A stretch of DNA of 33,570 bases, taken from assembly GCF_001939115.1 (NCBI RefSeq), contig NZ_MQTZ01000014.1:1-33570 (forward strand). The letters run 5' to 3'. The notes beneath the pieces were generated by a model. It was not told where the DNA came from. It ran no database searches and worked only from the letters and a program-made list of their open reading frames with translations. The DNA comes from Leptolyngbya sp. 'hensonii' (GTDB lineage Bacteria > Cyanobacteriota > Cyanobacteriia > GCF-001939115). Both the position numbers and the translations under genes were made by a program. This document shows, in pieces, positions 1-8,660 of the stretch (positions are counted from its first letter, which is position 1; the number at the start of each line of letters is the position of its first letter).

Positions 1-224
1 CCAAGCCCCTACCCCTTACCCCCGCTGAGGAGAAAGTCTTCTGGGAAGTGATCCAGGGCTATACCAATAAGCAAATTGGAGACCATCTGTTTGTCAGCCC
101 TCGAACAGTGCAAACTCATCTCAGCAACATCTTGAATAAGTTAAAGCTAGAGAACCGTTCCCAGCTCGTTCGCTATGCATTCGAGCATGGCTACAAATTG
201 TCGGCAACCGAGGAAACCTCCTGA
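1..224 (+). CDS. LuxR/NarL-type DNA-binding protein, C-terminal part only
   Basis: The 5' part lies outside the window. The readable frame (codons from base 3, stop TGA at 222-224) gives 73 residues forming a complete LuxR-type helix-turn-helix: an LTPAEEKVF start, then the recognition region around TNKQIGDHLFVSPRTVQTHL, then a KLKLENRSQLVRYAF end. Such domains bind DNA and usually sit at the C-terminus of a response regulator. The receiver, if any, is not visible, so the signal cannot be stated. A pair of strong hairpins follows 20 bases after the stop. It is not the missing end of the regulator cut at the other edge of the window: joining the two ends puts the frames out of register and hits a stop at once. 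Confidence 0.9.
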   Translation, partial: KPLPLTPAEEKVFWEVIQGYTNKQIGDHLFVSPRTVQTHLSNILNKLKLENRSQLVRYAFEHGYKLSATEETS

Positions 225-243
225 TTGCCAGACGGAATTTCCT

Positions 244-288
244 CCCTGGGGGCATACCCCCAGGGGCCCTTCTCTTTACCAGAGAAGG
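244..288 (+). terminator. two back-to-back hairpins after the LuxR-type gene
   Basis: The first hairpin has a perfect 9-bp stem CCCTGGGGG/CCCCCAGGG (244-252 and 257-265) with a 4-base loop. The second has an 8-bp stem CCTTCTCT/AGAGAAGG (268-275 and 281-288) with a 5-base loop. They lie 20-64 bases after the stop codon of the upstream gene, which suits a 3' end or RNA-stability structure. No T-run follows either stem, so a classical intrinsic terminator is not proven. Confidence 0.4.
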
Positions 289-460
289 CCATCGAGGCAA
301 AATCGAGACTCTGAACATGGAGCTAAGACTTCGGCCTGCCCCAGGCATAATGGTTTGTTGCCAGACTTCAGTCGATTAGGATAGAAAATCCTCTAGAATT
401 CCTGTAGCGCCCGAACTGTACTCCAACCTGGGGTACATTGATAAATTGCTGCGATTTGAC

Positions 461-991
461 ATGAGTTCTTTTGCGACCGATCCGTCTAACACCCATCCAA
501 ATGCCCCACAGGCTAACCTTTCCCAGAACCCAGTTCCGCTTCTGAGCAATCGCGGTATTGACTACTGTCCTCTGAAAGAGCTCCTCGCTCAGCAAGACTT
601 TCAGGCTGCCGATCGGCTGACTTTGCAGAAACTATGCGAACTAGCCGGACCAGGGGCTCTGGAGCGCAAGTGGCTTTATTTCACAGAAGTCGCCAGTTTG
701 CCCGATCAAGATTTGCACACCATTGATGCCCTTTGGAAGTTTTACTCTGAAGGCAAATTTGGTTTTTCTGTCCAACGCCAGATCTGGCTAGGGGTGGGAA
801 AAAATTGGGAGAAATTTTGGCCTCGCATCGGCTGGCGATCGGGCAATAATTGGACCCGATATCCTCAAGAATTTATCTGGAACCTCACGGCTCCTGCAGG
901 ACACCTGCCCCTTTCCAATCAACTGCGAGGGGTACGAGTCATCGAAGCTCTGTTATGCCATACTGCCTGGACCTCCCCCCTTAGTTCCTAG
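461..991 (+). CDS. GUN4-domain protein
   Basis: A 176-residue soluble protein. After a polar N-terminus of about 30 residues, a GUN4-like domain covers roughly residues 32-165: a first segment with [18 protein letters not shown], a middle with [25 protein letters not shown], then FWPRIGWR and the end [13 protein letters not shown]4 proteins bind porphyrins and stimulate magnesium chelatase in chlorophyll synthesis. Cyanobacteria also carry several extra GUN4-domain proteins of unknown role, often fused to kinases or proteases, and this stand-alone copy may be one of those. An in-frame TTG at 446 is possible, but ATG 461 is the more usual start; no clear ribosome site precedes either. Identity of the domain is firm; a role in chlorophyll synthesis is not shown. 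Confidence 0.85.
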   Translation: MSSFATDPSNTHPNAPQANLSQNPVPLLSNRGIDYCPLKELLAQQDFQAADRLTLQKLCELAGPGALERKWLYFTEVASLPDQDLHTIDALWKFYSEGKFGFSVQRQIWLGVGKNWEKFWPRIGWRSGNNWTRYPQEFIWNLTAPAGHLPLSNQLRGVRVIEALLCHTAWTSPLSS

Positions 992-1350
992 CCCTGTAGT
1001 TCCTGAGCCATAAGGCCTTACAGGATTCAAGTAACTACAGTTTAGGTCATGGTCTATGATCTAACCTAATACCAGTAGCAAGTATAGTCATGACACTTAA
1101 GTATTAGTACTGAGAAATGCCCATTCTTGGCCAATCTGGTTCAGGCATGATAATTTTTCCAACTATTACTCAAATTATGTTGATCACGTCTCAAGTTAGG
1201 GAATGCTGGGTGTAGATAATTACCAATCCAGTAAATCACCTAAAAGATTTGATCCCCCGTTGTTCTCCTCCCAAATAGTTTGGGCAGTTTTTACAAGCCG
1301 GATCGAGTCAAGCGTAATTTCTGTGACAACTAGGAACAGGAGTCGGGGAC
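992..1350. other. intergenic region with a dyad after the GUN4 gene
   Basis: No coding region is supported here. Just after the GUN4 stop, CTGTAGTT (994-1001) and AACTACAG (1033-1040) form an 8-bp inverted repeat enclosing the perfect palindrome TAAGGCCTTA (1011-1020); this could be a weak terminator. The remainder is AT-rich and probably holds the promoter of the gene at 1351, but I could not pick convincing -35 and -10 boxes. Confidence 0.4.
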
Positions 1351-2799
1351 GTGATGGTAAGGCCTGAGAATCGACTGCTTTATCCGTTCAATGAGACAAC
1401 CACAATGGACCGAGAGCAGCAGCGCCTGAAAGTTATAGCCGATCTGGCACTTCTAGATGCAACCAGCATCGCAGTATTTGAAGAAGCGACCCAGATGGCC
1501 GCCCACCTGCTGGACATGCCAGTATGCACCCTGGGCATTCTTGATCAGGAGCGGGAGTGGCTCAAATCTGCGATCGGGCTCTCCAGATTGGGCGTGATGA
1601 ATGAGATTGCAACTTCTCGCCAAATTCCCCGACAGGACTCCTTCTCTGTCTCCATTGTTAACAGTCATCAGGCTCTGGTGATTGGAGATGCAGCAACCCA
1701 CCCCGACTTTGCCCACAGTGCTCTGGTGCATCGCTATCGGATTCGATCCTATCTGGGGGTTCCCCTGCTCAACTCTGCAGGCTATTGTCTGGGTACCCTG
1801 GCCGTCATGGATCTGGTCCCTCGTACGTTTACTTCCAGAGATATTGGGTGTCTGGAGTTGGTTGCCCGGTGGAGCATGAGTGAATTTGAGCGCGATCGTT
1901 TGACCCACCAGCAACCTGCAGACCCTCCACCGCAGACCCTCGACCAGCAACCTGCTTCAGTGCCCCGTTCTGCAGAAGAGGCTCTCCCAGAGCAGTCTCG
2001 CCTGAATCTTATGCGGGTCAGGCTGCTGACCCATCTGACTCAGGAATTGAGAACCCCCCTGACCTCAGTCCTGGGCATGACCAGTGTGCTCCACCGCGAA
2101 GTCTATGGCCCTCTCTCTGATAAGCAAAAAGAATATCTGGACATCGTTTACCAGAGCAGTCAATACCTGCTTTCCCTGGTGAATGAGATTGTTGAACTTG
2201 GAGCACCGGATACCCATGGAGAAAATCTGACCCTCACTTCTGTGGATCTGGAGATGCTCTGCCAGCAGGTCCTCAATACTCTAGAACAGGCAGCCAGTCG
2301 TCGAGAACAGCAGATTCGGCTCTCGATCGAACCAGGCCCTCGAATCTGGACTTTAGACAAAAACAAGGTACGGCAAATTCTGTATCACCTGATCTTCAGT
2401 CTGGTGCAATCCTCGAATGCGGGTAGCGTGATTCGCCTCCATGTTTCACGCAAACAACAGCGGTTACAACTTTCAATCTGGGTTTCCAATCCCTGGCTGG
2501 GAGAGAGCTTACCCCTGTCAGACCTCTATGGTTTGAACGAAACTGCGGAGAATGACAATCTTCGCGATCGAGAATGGCAGTCCGACTCTTCTCCATCACC
2601 GCACCCAGCGGCCATGGGTTCCGCACCCGAGAAATCCCCAGCTTCCCTAGAAGCATCTCGCGATGATCTGGGTCTGGTGCTTAGCCGTCAGTTAGTCGAA
2701 ATGCATGGGGGGCAAATTTCACTGCAGGGTTCGGTTGAAGTGGGATATCGCTATGTCATCAGCCTGCCTCAAGTGACCCAGGCCGAGATGAGTAGCTAA
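1351..2799 (+). CDS. GAF protein with degenerate histidine-kinase core (probable pseudokinase)
   Basis: A protein of 482 residues (GTG 1351) or 481 (ATG 1354); AGGAG about 1339-1343 serves either. A GAF domain covers about residues 35-180, followed by a Pro/Gln-rich linker, a HisKA-like helix pair (222-282) and an ATPase-like region (295-475). The H-box reads LTQELRTPL, so Gln231 stands where the phosphorylated His should be. The N-box equivalent reads ILYHLIFSLVQ and lacks the Asn; the G2 box reads DDLGLVLS and lacks the usual GTG; about 60 polar residues are inserted between them. These losses argue against autophosphorylation and ATP binding. The overall fold, including the KQKEYLDI and QYLLSLVNEI helices, is well kept, suggesting selection for a non-catalytic role such as dimer partner or protein binding. 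The GAF has no conserved bilin cysteine. No membrane segment is visible. Confidence 0.85.
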   Translation: MMVRPENRLLYPFNETTTMDREQQRLKVIADLALLDATSIAVFEEATQMAAHLLDMPVCTLGILDQEREWLKSAIGLSRLGVMNEIATSRQIPRQDSFSVSIVNSHQALVIGDAATHPDFAHSALVHRYRIRSYLGVPLLNSAGYCLGTLAVMDLVPRTFTSRDIGCLELVARWSMSEFERDRLTHQQPADPPPQTLDQQPASVPRSAEEALPEQSRLNLMRVRLLTHLTQELRTPLTSVLGMTSVLHREVYGPLSDKQKEYLDIVYQSSQYLLSLVNEIVELGAPDTHGENLTLTSVDLEMLCQQVLNTLEQAASRREQQIRLSIEPGPRIWTLDKNKVRQILYHLIFSLVQSSNAGSVIRLHVSRKQQRLQLSIWVSNPWLGESLPLSDLYGLNETAENDNLRDREWQSDSSPSPHPAAMGSAPEKSPASLEASRDDLGLVLSRQLVEMHGGQISLQGSVEVGYRYVISLPQVTQAEMSS

Positions 2800-2980
2800 T
2801 CCACAAGAGGATACCGGGCAGCCCAGGGTAATCCGCAGGCCACTGGTTGACCCGATCCAAAGCCCTACTGTAGAGTCATGAAGGTTCGCTCAGCCTGTAT
2901 CAGGAAGGCCGAACTCTACCTGGATGGTCGAGATCGCCCTCTCCTAGCAGGATTCCTTCACCGTAAACGGCTGACCCTTC

Positions 2981-4387
2981 ATGGCTTCTGTTTGGCAACG
3001 ATTCACCCTGTCCGACTTACCCGATCCAGTCTGGCTTCAGACGAGCCATCTCTATGGTCTGATTGGCTCCCTCCAACTCTGGCGGCGCGGAAGCTGGCTC
3101 ATGCCCTGGGCAGACACGATCGGCCTGTTATTGCTCAGCCTAGTCTTTGGTTTGGCTCCCTTCGTCTCCAATGCCCTGATCGGGCTATTGCTGGTTGCCT
3201 GCGCCGGGTTCTGGCTCATCATCACCCTATCTGACGGGGAAGCAGGCAACCTGACCCGTAAACCTATCCATCTGCTCGTTCTGCTTTACTGGGGAATCGC
3301 CACCCTGGCCACTGCCCTCTCACCCGTCCGAAAAGCGGCATTGGTGGGCTGGGGCAAGTTAACTTTGTACCTCCTCCTGTTTGCGCTGATGGCCCAGATC
3401 CTAAGATCGGCCCGTCTGCGCTCCTGGCTCATTGGCCTTTATCTGCACATTGCCCTGATAGTCAGTGCCTACGGCATCCGGCAGTGGTTCGACCAAGTTG
3501 AGCCGCTAGCCACCTGGAATGATCCGAGCCTGCCTGCAGCCAATGTGACCCGCGTTTATAGTTATCTGGGTAACCCCAATTTGTTAGGGGGGTATCTCCT
3601 GCCCGCGATCGCCTTCAGCCTGGCGGCGCTCTTGACCTGGCGGCGATGGGGGCCAAAAGCGCTAGCACTGACCATGCTGATCGTCAACTGTTATTGCCTG
3701 CGCTATACAGACAGTCGGGGAGCCTGGATTGGCTTCGTGATTCTCATTTTTGTATTCCTGGTCCTGCTCTGGCTTTCCCAACTCAACCACCTGCCTCCTT
3801 TCTGGCAAACCTGGGCTCTCCCAATTGGCCTGGGGGCCTTGGTGGTCCTCCTAGCTCTAGCGATCGTCGCCATCGAACCTATTCGGAATCGTGTATTCAG
3901 CATCTTCTTTGGCCGAGGCGATAGCAGCAGCAATTACCGCCTGAATGTCTGGTCAGCGGTCATCGAAATGATTAAAAAACGTCCGATTCTGGGCATTGGG
4001 CCAGGAAATACAGCCTTCAACCAGATCTATCCCCTCTTCCAGCGCCCCCGCTACAGCGCCCTCAGCGCCTACTCAATTCTGCTGGAAGTTTCTGTAGAAA
4101 CCGGTTTCATCGGCCTATCCTGCTTCCTCTGGTTCCTGACCGTTACGTTCAATCAGGGGGTCAAGCATCTGGGAGAACTCCAGACCCGTGCCAATCCTCA
4201 GGGCTTCTGGTTAATTGGAGCCATGGCTGCCATGGCTGGCATGCTGGGCCATGGACTGGTTGATACCGTCTGGTATCGCCCTGAAATCAGTATGCTCTGG
4301 TGGCTGTCGGTAGCTGTTATTGCCAGTTATGGCCCCTTCAACTCTCCCAGTTCTGTATCGGAGAAGTCTGCTAAGGGAGCCGAATGA
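2981..4387 (+). CDS. ictB: IctB-family membrane protein (O-antigen ligase/polymerase superfamily)
   Basis: A 468-residue protein of the usual IctB length, with about ten hydrophobic segments, including SWLMPWADTIGLLLLSLVFG, the stretch after NLLGGYLLPAIAF, and one near the end around AMAAMAGMLGHGLVD. A long loop between membrane segments contains YSYLGNPNLLGGYL, and a later one SNYRLNVWSAVIEMIKKRPI and GIGPGNTAFNQIYP; these match the ligase-type periplasmic loops of the Wzy/WaaL superfamily. IctB was first proposed as a bicarbonate transporter from high-CO2-requiring mutants, but its family relationship points to glycan polymerisation or ligation in the membrane. The physiological role here cannot be decided from sequence. 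ATG 2981 is followed by an IctB-like N-terminus; an overlapping ORF starting at 2878 is in another frame and not real. The gene ends 41 bases from the convergent smpB. Confidence 0.88.
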   Translation: MASVWQRFTLSDLPDPVWLQTSHLYGLIGSLQLWRRGSWLMPWADTIGLLLLSLVFGLAPFVSNALIGLLLVACAGFWLIITLSDGEAGNLTRKPIHLLVLLYWGIATLATALSPVRKAALVGWGKLTLYLLLFALMAQILRSARLRSWLIGLYLHIALIVSAYGIRQWFDQVEPLATWNDPSLPAANVTRVYSYLGNPNLLGGYLLPAIAFSLAALLTWRRWGPKALALTMLIVNCYCLRYTDSRGAWIGFVILIFVFLVLLWLSQLNHLPPFWQTWALPIGLGALVVLLALAIVAIEPIRNRVFSIFFGRGDSSSNYRLNVWSAVIEMIKKRPILGIGPGNTAFNQIYPLFQRPRYSALSAYSILLEVSVETGFIGLSCFLWFLTVTFNQGVKHLGELQTRANPQGFWLIGAMAAMAGMLGHGLVDTVWYRPEISMLWWLSVAVIASYGPFNSPSSVSEKSAKGAE

Positions 4388-4428
4388 TACAGATCAGAGA
4401 CGGCGGGCGTTTTCCCTAGTTTTCGCCA

Positions 4429-4896
4429 CTAGTAATTCTTCATCGCCCGCTCCATCTGGCGCTTATCATCCCGCTTCTTAATGTCTTCCCGCTTATCGTG
4501 GAGCTTTTTACCACGAACTAGGGCAATTTCTACCTTGATCCATCCCCGCTTGAGGTACATTTTGAGGGGAACCAGGGTCAACCCCTGCTGTTCAACACGA
4601 CCAATCAGCTTACGAATTTCCATCCGGTTCAGCAAGAGCTTGCGTGTTCGTCGGGGATCGTGGTTGAAATATTGCCCTGTCGTGTTGTGGGGAGAAATAT
4701 GGACATTGAGTAGCCAGGCTTCCCCATCCCGAATTAACGCAAACCCATCCCGCAGATTTACTTTACCTGCACGAATCGATTTTACTTCCGTACCTGCCAG
4801 GGTCAGCCCAGCCTCATAGGTCTCCAGGACTTCGTATTGAAAGCGAACCTGCCGGTTATCGGCAACGACTTTGAATCCTTCGCCGCGATCGCTCAT
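4429..4896 (-). CDS. smpB: SsrA (tmRNA)-binding protein SmpB
   Basis: A 155-residue protein of the normal SmpB length. It shows the family features in order: KVVADNRQVRFQYEVLETYEAG at the start, the TEVKSIRAGKVNLRDGFA strand region, NVHISPHNTTGQYFNHDPRRTRKLLL, and the basic C-terminal tail (RGKKLHDKREDIKKRDDKR) that enters the ribosome decoding centre. SmpB delivers tmRNA to stalled ribosomes for rescue and tagging. No tmRNA gene is visible in this window. The start codon abuts a HIP1 site at 4885-4892. The 41 bases between this gene and ictB hold only a weak 5-bp dyad. Confidence 0.97.
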   Translation of the reverse strand: MSDRGEGFKVVADNRQVRFQYEVLETYEAGLTLAGTEVKSIRAGKVNLRDGFALIRDGEAWLLNVHISPHNTTGQYFNHDPRRTRKLLLNRMEIRKLIGRVEQQGLTLVPLKMYLKRGWIKVEIALVRGKKLHDKREDIKKRDDKRQMERAMKNY

Positions 4897-5074
4897 AGTC
4901 TACTGACCCATCCCCTGTGTCTCTATCGAGTGAACGAACATCGCGTCAAAGAACACAGTTCTTCTCTGCATCGTTCTTCCCCCATGATAACTAGAATTGA
5001 CCTGAGGCACCGGATATCCAGAGTTTGCCAGCCAGACTCAGACCCGCAAACCCCTTGAACGGGTTGACGAAGCG

Positions 5075-5398
5075 CTAGCTAGACGTTTCCAGGAGAGCCC
5101 GATCTTCCCCTGAAGCGGTAGATTGGGCCGGGTCTGGTGTAGCGGAAACATCATTCAAAAGGGCCGGGTCTGTACTTTTCACTGCCGGATCTTCCCGAAG
5201 TGCTGATGGGGGCCTTTGAGAAGCACCACAGAGCCGTTGGAGATTCAGGGTCGCCTGATTGGGCAGACGCATGTAGCAGATCGGCTCCGCGCTACGGGCC
5301 TTTGGACTTTTGGGGATCGGTTTCGCCACTGCAGGGAGGGTAGCCAAGGGCAGGATCACGATCGTCAGAGCAGTGGCCAGCGAAACAGAGTTGAACAT
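5075..5398 (-). CDS. small exported protein with paired cysteines, unknown function
   Basis: A 107-residue protein with a clear Sec signal peptide: a hydrophobic core (LATALTIVILPLATLP) and an AVA cleavage site near residue 25. The mature part carries the block CYMRLPNQATLNLQRLCG, with Cys41 and Cys57 placed for a disulfide, and then a disordered, Pro/Ser/Asp-rich tail. A CYM...NL..LCG block resembles one I associate with many small exported cyanobacterial proteins of unknown function. The first 180 bases upstream of its start contain no obvious promoter. It is transcribed away from the rfb genes and towards smpB, with a 178-base gap, so it is probably a separate unit. No function is offered. 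Confidence 0.7.
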   Translation of the reverse strand: MFNSVSLATALTIVILPLATLPAVAKPIPKSPKARSAEPICYMRLPNQATLNLQRLCGASQRPPSALREDPAVKSTDPALLNDVSATPDPAQSTASGEDRALLETSS

Positions 5399-6020
5399 AA
5401 ATCAATTCTCAAAGTTGTGTGGGTGGATTCAATCAGACTCAACCACCCCCAGCCGCAACAGTTCAGGTTCTTGACCTACAGAACAAACACACTGATTAAC
5501 CAAATCTCCTGGGAATCAATCCCCCACCCTGATCGTTGACTGTTCCTTCCAACGGAATAGAACCTTTGACTTGAACCCCAGTTGGTTTAATCTTCTAGTC
5601 TTAGAATTACCAGGCTCGCCCCACTCCCCGAAATCGAGGGTGTGCCAGTCTCTGCACTGGTGATGGAAACAACCTACCCCTGGAGTAAGATCCCGCTGCC
5701 AGGGCCACCCTGCCCCGAAAATAGAATGGGCCAGTTCAAGATCTGTCACGCTCCAATCTGGTTCCTTCCCCGCAGATGTCAGTCCTCCGGAAACAGCACC
5801 ATCCACCAGATACAGCTTGGGTCAGAAGCTTAGAACAATTCCAACGGATCAATTGCCGAGCCCAGGGAGGCTTTCTGACTCACCTCCGCCAAGCTTTGCA
5901 TGGACCAGCCCAAATGATTCCGTCAAACCAGGCCCATCCATTAAAGTCCTAATAGGATCAGAAACTGGGAGTCAGATAACCAGAGCCTCTTCAAACATTC
6001 ACGATTACAACGGCAGCAGC
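5399..6020. other. 622-base region without a recognised gene
   Basis: The rfbB frame stays open upstream to 5817, but the extra 68 residues (Pro/Ser-rich) do not look like any part of RfbB. A 96-codon open frame on the minus strand (5516-5806) also shows no recognisable motif and would need a GTG start. The base composition is close to that of the coding DNA, unlike the AT-rich gaps elsewhere in the window, so a decayed gene is possible. A weak -35-like TTGACC lies at 5471-5476. Otherwise I see nothing definable. Confidence 0.4.
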
Positions 6021-7088
6021 ATGAACCTATTTGTTACGGGCGGTGCGGGTTTTATCGGCGCGAACTTTATTTTGCAGGCTCGCCAGCAAGGTTGGGGCCG
6101 GGTGGTGAATCTGGATAAGCTGACCTATGCCAGTAATCTCCAGACCCTGGTAGACTTAGAAACCGATCCGGACTACACCTTTGTCCGGGGAGATATTGGC
6201 AACCTGGAATTGGTCAACCATCTGTTCGAGCAGTATCAACCGGATGCCGTCATCAACTTTGCGGCTGAAAGCCATGTCGATCGGTCGATTCTGAACCCCC
6301 AGGATTTCATTCAGACTAATGTGGTCGGGACTTTCCGCCTCCTGGAAGCAGCCCGCAACTACTGGCAGCATCTGGCCGCAACCCAACGCGATCGGTTTCG
6401 CTTCCTGCACGTCTCCACCGATGAGGTCTATGGATCTCTAGGCCCCTCTGATCCAGCCTTCCGGGAAGAGACTCCCTACGCCCCCAACAGCCCCTATGCT
6501 GCCTCAAAAGCGGCAGCCGACCATCTGGTGCGAGCTTACTACCACACCTATCACCTCCCCACCCTGACCACCCACTGTTCCAACAACTATGGTCCTCGGC
6601 AATTTCCGGAGAAATTGATTCCTCTGATCCTGCTGAATGCCCTGGAAGGGAAACCCCTACCAATTTATGGGGATGGCCAGAATGTGCGGGACTGGCTCTA
6701 TGTCACAGACCATTGTGAAGCCCTGTATCAGGTCCTGCGCCAAGGCCAGATTGGGGCAACCTACAACATTGGGGGTCAGAATGAGCAGACGAATCTGGCT
6801 GTGGTCGAGACGATCTGCACCCTCTTGGACAAACTAGTTCCCCAGGTCGGATTAAGCCGGTCTTCCCTGATTACCTTTGTCAAGGACCGTCCGGGGCACG
6901 ATCGTCGCTATGCGATCGATTGCAGCAAGATCAGCCGCGAACTGGGGTGGCAGCCCCGGGAAAACTTCGACAGCGGTCTAGCTAAAACCATTCAGTGGTA
7001 CCTTGACCATCCAGACTGGGTCGCCCAGGTGCGATCGGGAACTTACCAGACCTGGCTTAAACAAAACTATGACAACAGGGAAACTTAG
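6021..7088 (+). CDS. rfbB: dTDP-glucose 4,6-dehydratase
   Basis: A 355-residue extended short-chain dehydrogenase. The NAD-binding motif TGGAGFIG is at residues 6-13. The catalytic set is in place: Thr133-Asp134-Glu135 in STDEVYG, and Tyr159 with Lys163 in YAASK. AAESHVDRS, CSNNYGPRQFPEKLIP and GDGQNVRDWLYV are family signatures. The enzyme converts dTDP-glucose to dTDP-4-keto-6-deoxyglucose, the second step towards dTDP-L-rhamnose. The start at ATG 6021 puts the NAD motif directly at the N-terminus as usual; no Shine-Dalgarno sequence is visible. It is the first of three genes in pathway-related order, 64 bases ahead of rfbA; that gap holds a short CGGCG/CGCCG dyad. Confidence 0.96.
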   Translation: MNLFVTGGAGFIGANFILQARQQGWGRVVNLDKLTYASNLQTLVDLETDPDYTFVRGDIGNLELVNHLFEQYQPDAVINFAAESHVDRSILNPQDFIQTNVVGTFRLLEAARNYWQHLAATQRDRFRFLHVSTDEVYGSLGPSDPAFREETPYAPNSPYAASKAAADHLVRAYYHTYHLPTLTTHCSNNYGPRQFPEKLIPLILLNALEGKPLPIYGDGQNVRDWLYVTDHCEALYQVLRQGQIGATYNIGGQNEQTNLAVVETICTLLDKLVPQVGLSRSSLITFVKDRPGHDRRYAIDCSKISRELGWQPRENFDSGLAKTIQWYLDHPDWVAQVRSGTYQTWLKQNYDNRET

Positions 7089-7152
7089 ATCATGACTTAA
7101 AGGACGGCGCTGCAGACAACGCCGCTTCATCACCCTCCGCGAGAACTTCACC

Positions 7153-8082
7153 ATGAAAGGCATTATTCTGGCCGGTGGGGCAGGGACCAGACTTTATCCC
7201 CTGACCCAGGTTGTCAGCAAACAACTGATGGCCGTTTACGACAAGCCCATGATTTACTATCCCCTCTCCGTCCTGATGCTGGCTGGCATTCGCGACATTC
7301 TGGTTATCTCCACTCCCCTGGACCTGCCCATGTTCCAGCGTCTGCTCAAAGATGGCAGCCAGTGGGGACTCCAGTTCACATACATAGAACAACCCCGTCC
7401 AGAAGGACTGGCCCAGGCTTTTATTTTGGGGAAAGGCTTTATCGGAGAGGAGCCCGTATGCCTGATCCTGGGAGATAACATCTTCTATGGCCATGGTTTT
7501 GGTGAAATCCTGAGTCGGGCTGCCCAACTTCAGTCAGGGGGATTGGTCTTCGGCTATCAGGTCACCCAACCCCAGGCCTACGGCGTGATTCAGTTTAATG
7601 AGCAGGGGCAAGCGATCGGCATTGAGGAAAAGCCAGCCCGGCCCAAGTCCAAATATGCGGTCCCTGGCCTGTATTTCTATGATGCTCAGGTGGTTGAGAT
7701 TGCGGCCAGTCTGCAACCCTCAGCCAGGGGGGAACTGGAAATTACGGATGTGAATCTGGCCTATCTGCAGCGGGGGCAGTTGCAGGTGGAAGTACTGGGA
7801 CGGGGGTATGCCTGGCTGGATACAGGCACCCATGAATCCTTACACCAGGCCGCTAACTTCATTCAAACCCTGGAGGAGCGGCAGGGTTTGAAGATTGCCT
7901 GTATTGAAGAAATTGCCTATCGTCGGGGCTATATTGATGCTGCTCAATTAGAGCGTTTGGCCGCACCGATGGCCAAGAGCAGCTATGGTCGTTATTTGCT
8001 GGATATTCTGGAGGAGAGTCCGATCGACGCTCAGTTCCATCAGGGATATGCCGCACCCCCTAGCCCCCATTCAAACCTGTAG
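7153..8082 (+). CDS. rfbA: glucose-1-phosphate thymidylyltransferase
   Basis: A 309-residue nucleotidyltransferase. The N-terminus [18 protein letters not shown] contains the nucleotide-binding GGAGTR loop (residues 8-13), followed by [27 protein letters not shown] (metal-binding Asp) and the [21 protein letters not shown] segment, all typical of RfbA/RmlA. It makes dTDP-glucose from dTTP and glucose 1-phosphate, the entry step of the dTDP-rhamnose pathway. The C-terminal extension beyond RYLLDILEE is about 20 residues longer than a minimal RmlA and Pro-rich. The stop codon overlaps the ribosome site of rfbC, so the two are probably translated from one message. Confidence 0.96.
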   Translation: MKGIILAGGAGTRLYPLTQVVSKQLMAVYDKPMIYYPLSVLMLAGIRDILVISTPLDLPMFQRLLKDGSQWGLQFTYIEQPRPEGLAQAFILGKGFIGEEPVCLILGDNIFYGHGFGEILSRAAQLQSGGLVFGYQVTQPQAYGVIQFNEQGQAIGIEEKPARPKSKYAVPGLYFYDAQVVEIAASLQPSARGELEITDVNLAYLQRGQLQVEVLGRGYAWLDTGTHESLHQAANFIQTLEERQGLKIACIEEIAYRRGYIDAAQLERLAAPMAKSSYGRYLLDILEESPIDAQFHQGYAAPPSPHSNL

Positions 8083-8093
8083 AGGACGATGCG

Positions 8094-8660
8094 ATGACCA
8101 CCGTACCCGGAACGCTAACCATTATGGCCACCCCCATTCCCGATGTCCTCTTAATCGAGCCAAGAGTTTTTGGAGACGAGCGTGGTTTTTTTCTGGAAAG
8201 CTATAATGCCAAAGTCTGGCAGGCTGAAACAGGCCTCGCCGTCCCCTTTGTCCAGGATAATCATTCCCGATCGGCCCGCCATGTTCTCCGGGGGTTGCAT
8301 TACCAGATCCAGCAGCCCCAGGGTAAACTGATTCGGGTCATTCTCGGCTCCATCTTCGATGTTGCAGTGGATTTGCGCCGCAGCAGCATCACCTTTGGAC
8401 AATGGGTTGGGGCCACTTTAACTGCAGACAATAAGCAGCAATTGTGGATCCCACCAGGATTTGCCCATGGATTTCTGGTGCTATCCGACTTTGCAGAAGT
8501 CCTGTATAAAACGACCGAGTACTACGCCCCCGAGCATGAGCGATCGCTCCTCTGGAACGATCCCGATCTGGCGATCGACTGGCCTTTAGAAGAAGACCCT
8601 ATCCTCTCCAGTAAGGACAGGGCCGGGATTTCCCTCCAAGGTGCAGAAGTTTACCCTTAG
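8094..8660 (+). CDS. rfbC: dTDP-4-dehydrorhamnose 3,5-epimerase
   Basis: A 188-residue cupin epimerase. Features are [13 protein letters not shown], the active-site His69 in RGLHYQ, the substrate-binding [29 protein letters not shown], and catalytic Tyr138 in LYKTTEYY. It epimerises C3 and C5 of dTDP-4-keto-6-deoxyglucose. Start ATG 8094 has an AGAGGA ribosome site at 8081-8086 overlapping the rfbA stop. The final enzyme of the pathway (RfbD reductase) is not in this window, so it must be encoded elsewhere or the intermediate has another use. Its stop codon overlaps that of the convergent leuC: TTAG at 8657-8660 serves as both stops. Confidence 0.95.
   Translation: MTTVPGTLTIMATPIPDVLLIEPRVFGDERGFFLESYNAKVWQAETGLAVPFVQDNHSRSARHVLRGLHYQIQQPQGKLIRVILGSIFDVAVDLRRSSITFGQWVGATLTADNKQQLWIPPGFAHGFLVLSDFAEVLYKTTEYYAPEHERSLLWNDPDLAIDWPLEEDPILSSKDRAGISLQGAEVYP

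Noticed and set aside
2878-3234. A 118-codon frame overlapping the start of ictB.
   Set aside because: Its composition is Arg/Leu/Pro-rich without motifs and it overlaps ictB in another frame.
4388-5074. A tmRNA gene near smpB.
   Set aside because: No tRNA-like ends or tag-peptide frame could be found in the flanks.
5817-6020. An N-terminal extension of RfbB from a TTG.
   Set aside because: RfbB enzymes start directly with the NAD-binding strand, as at ATG 6021; the extra residues look non-coding.
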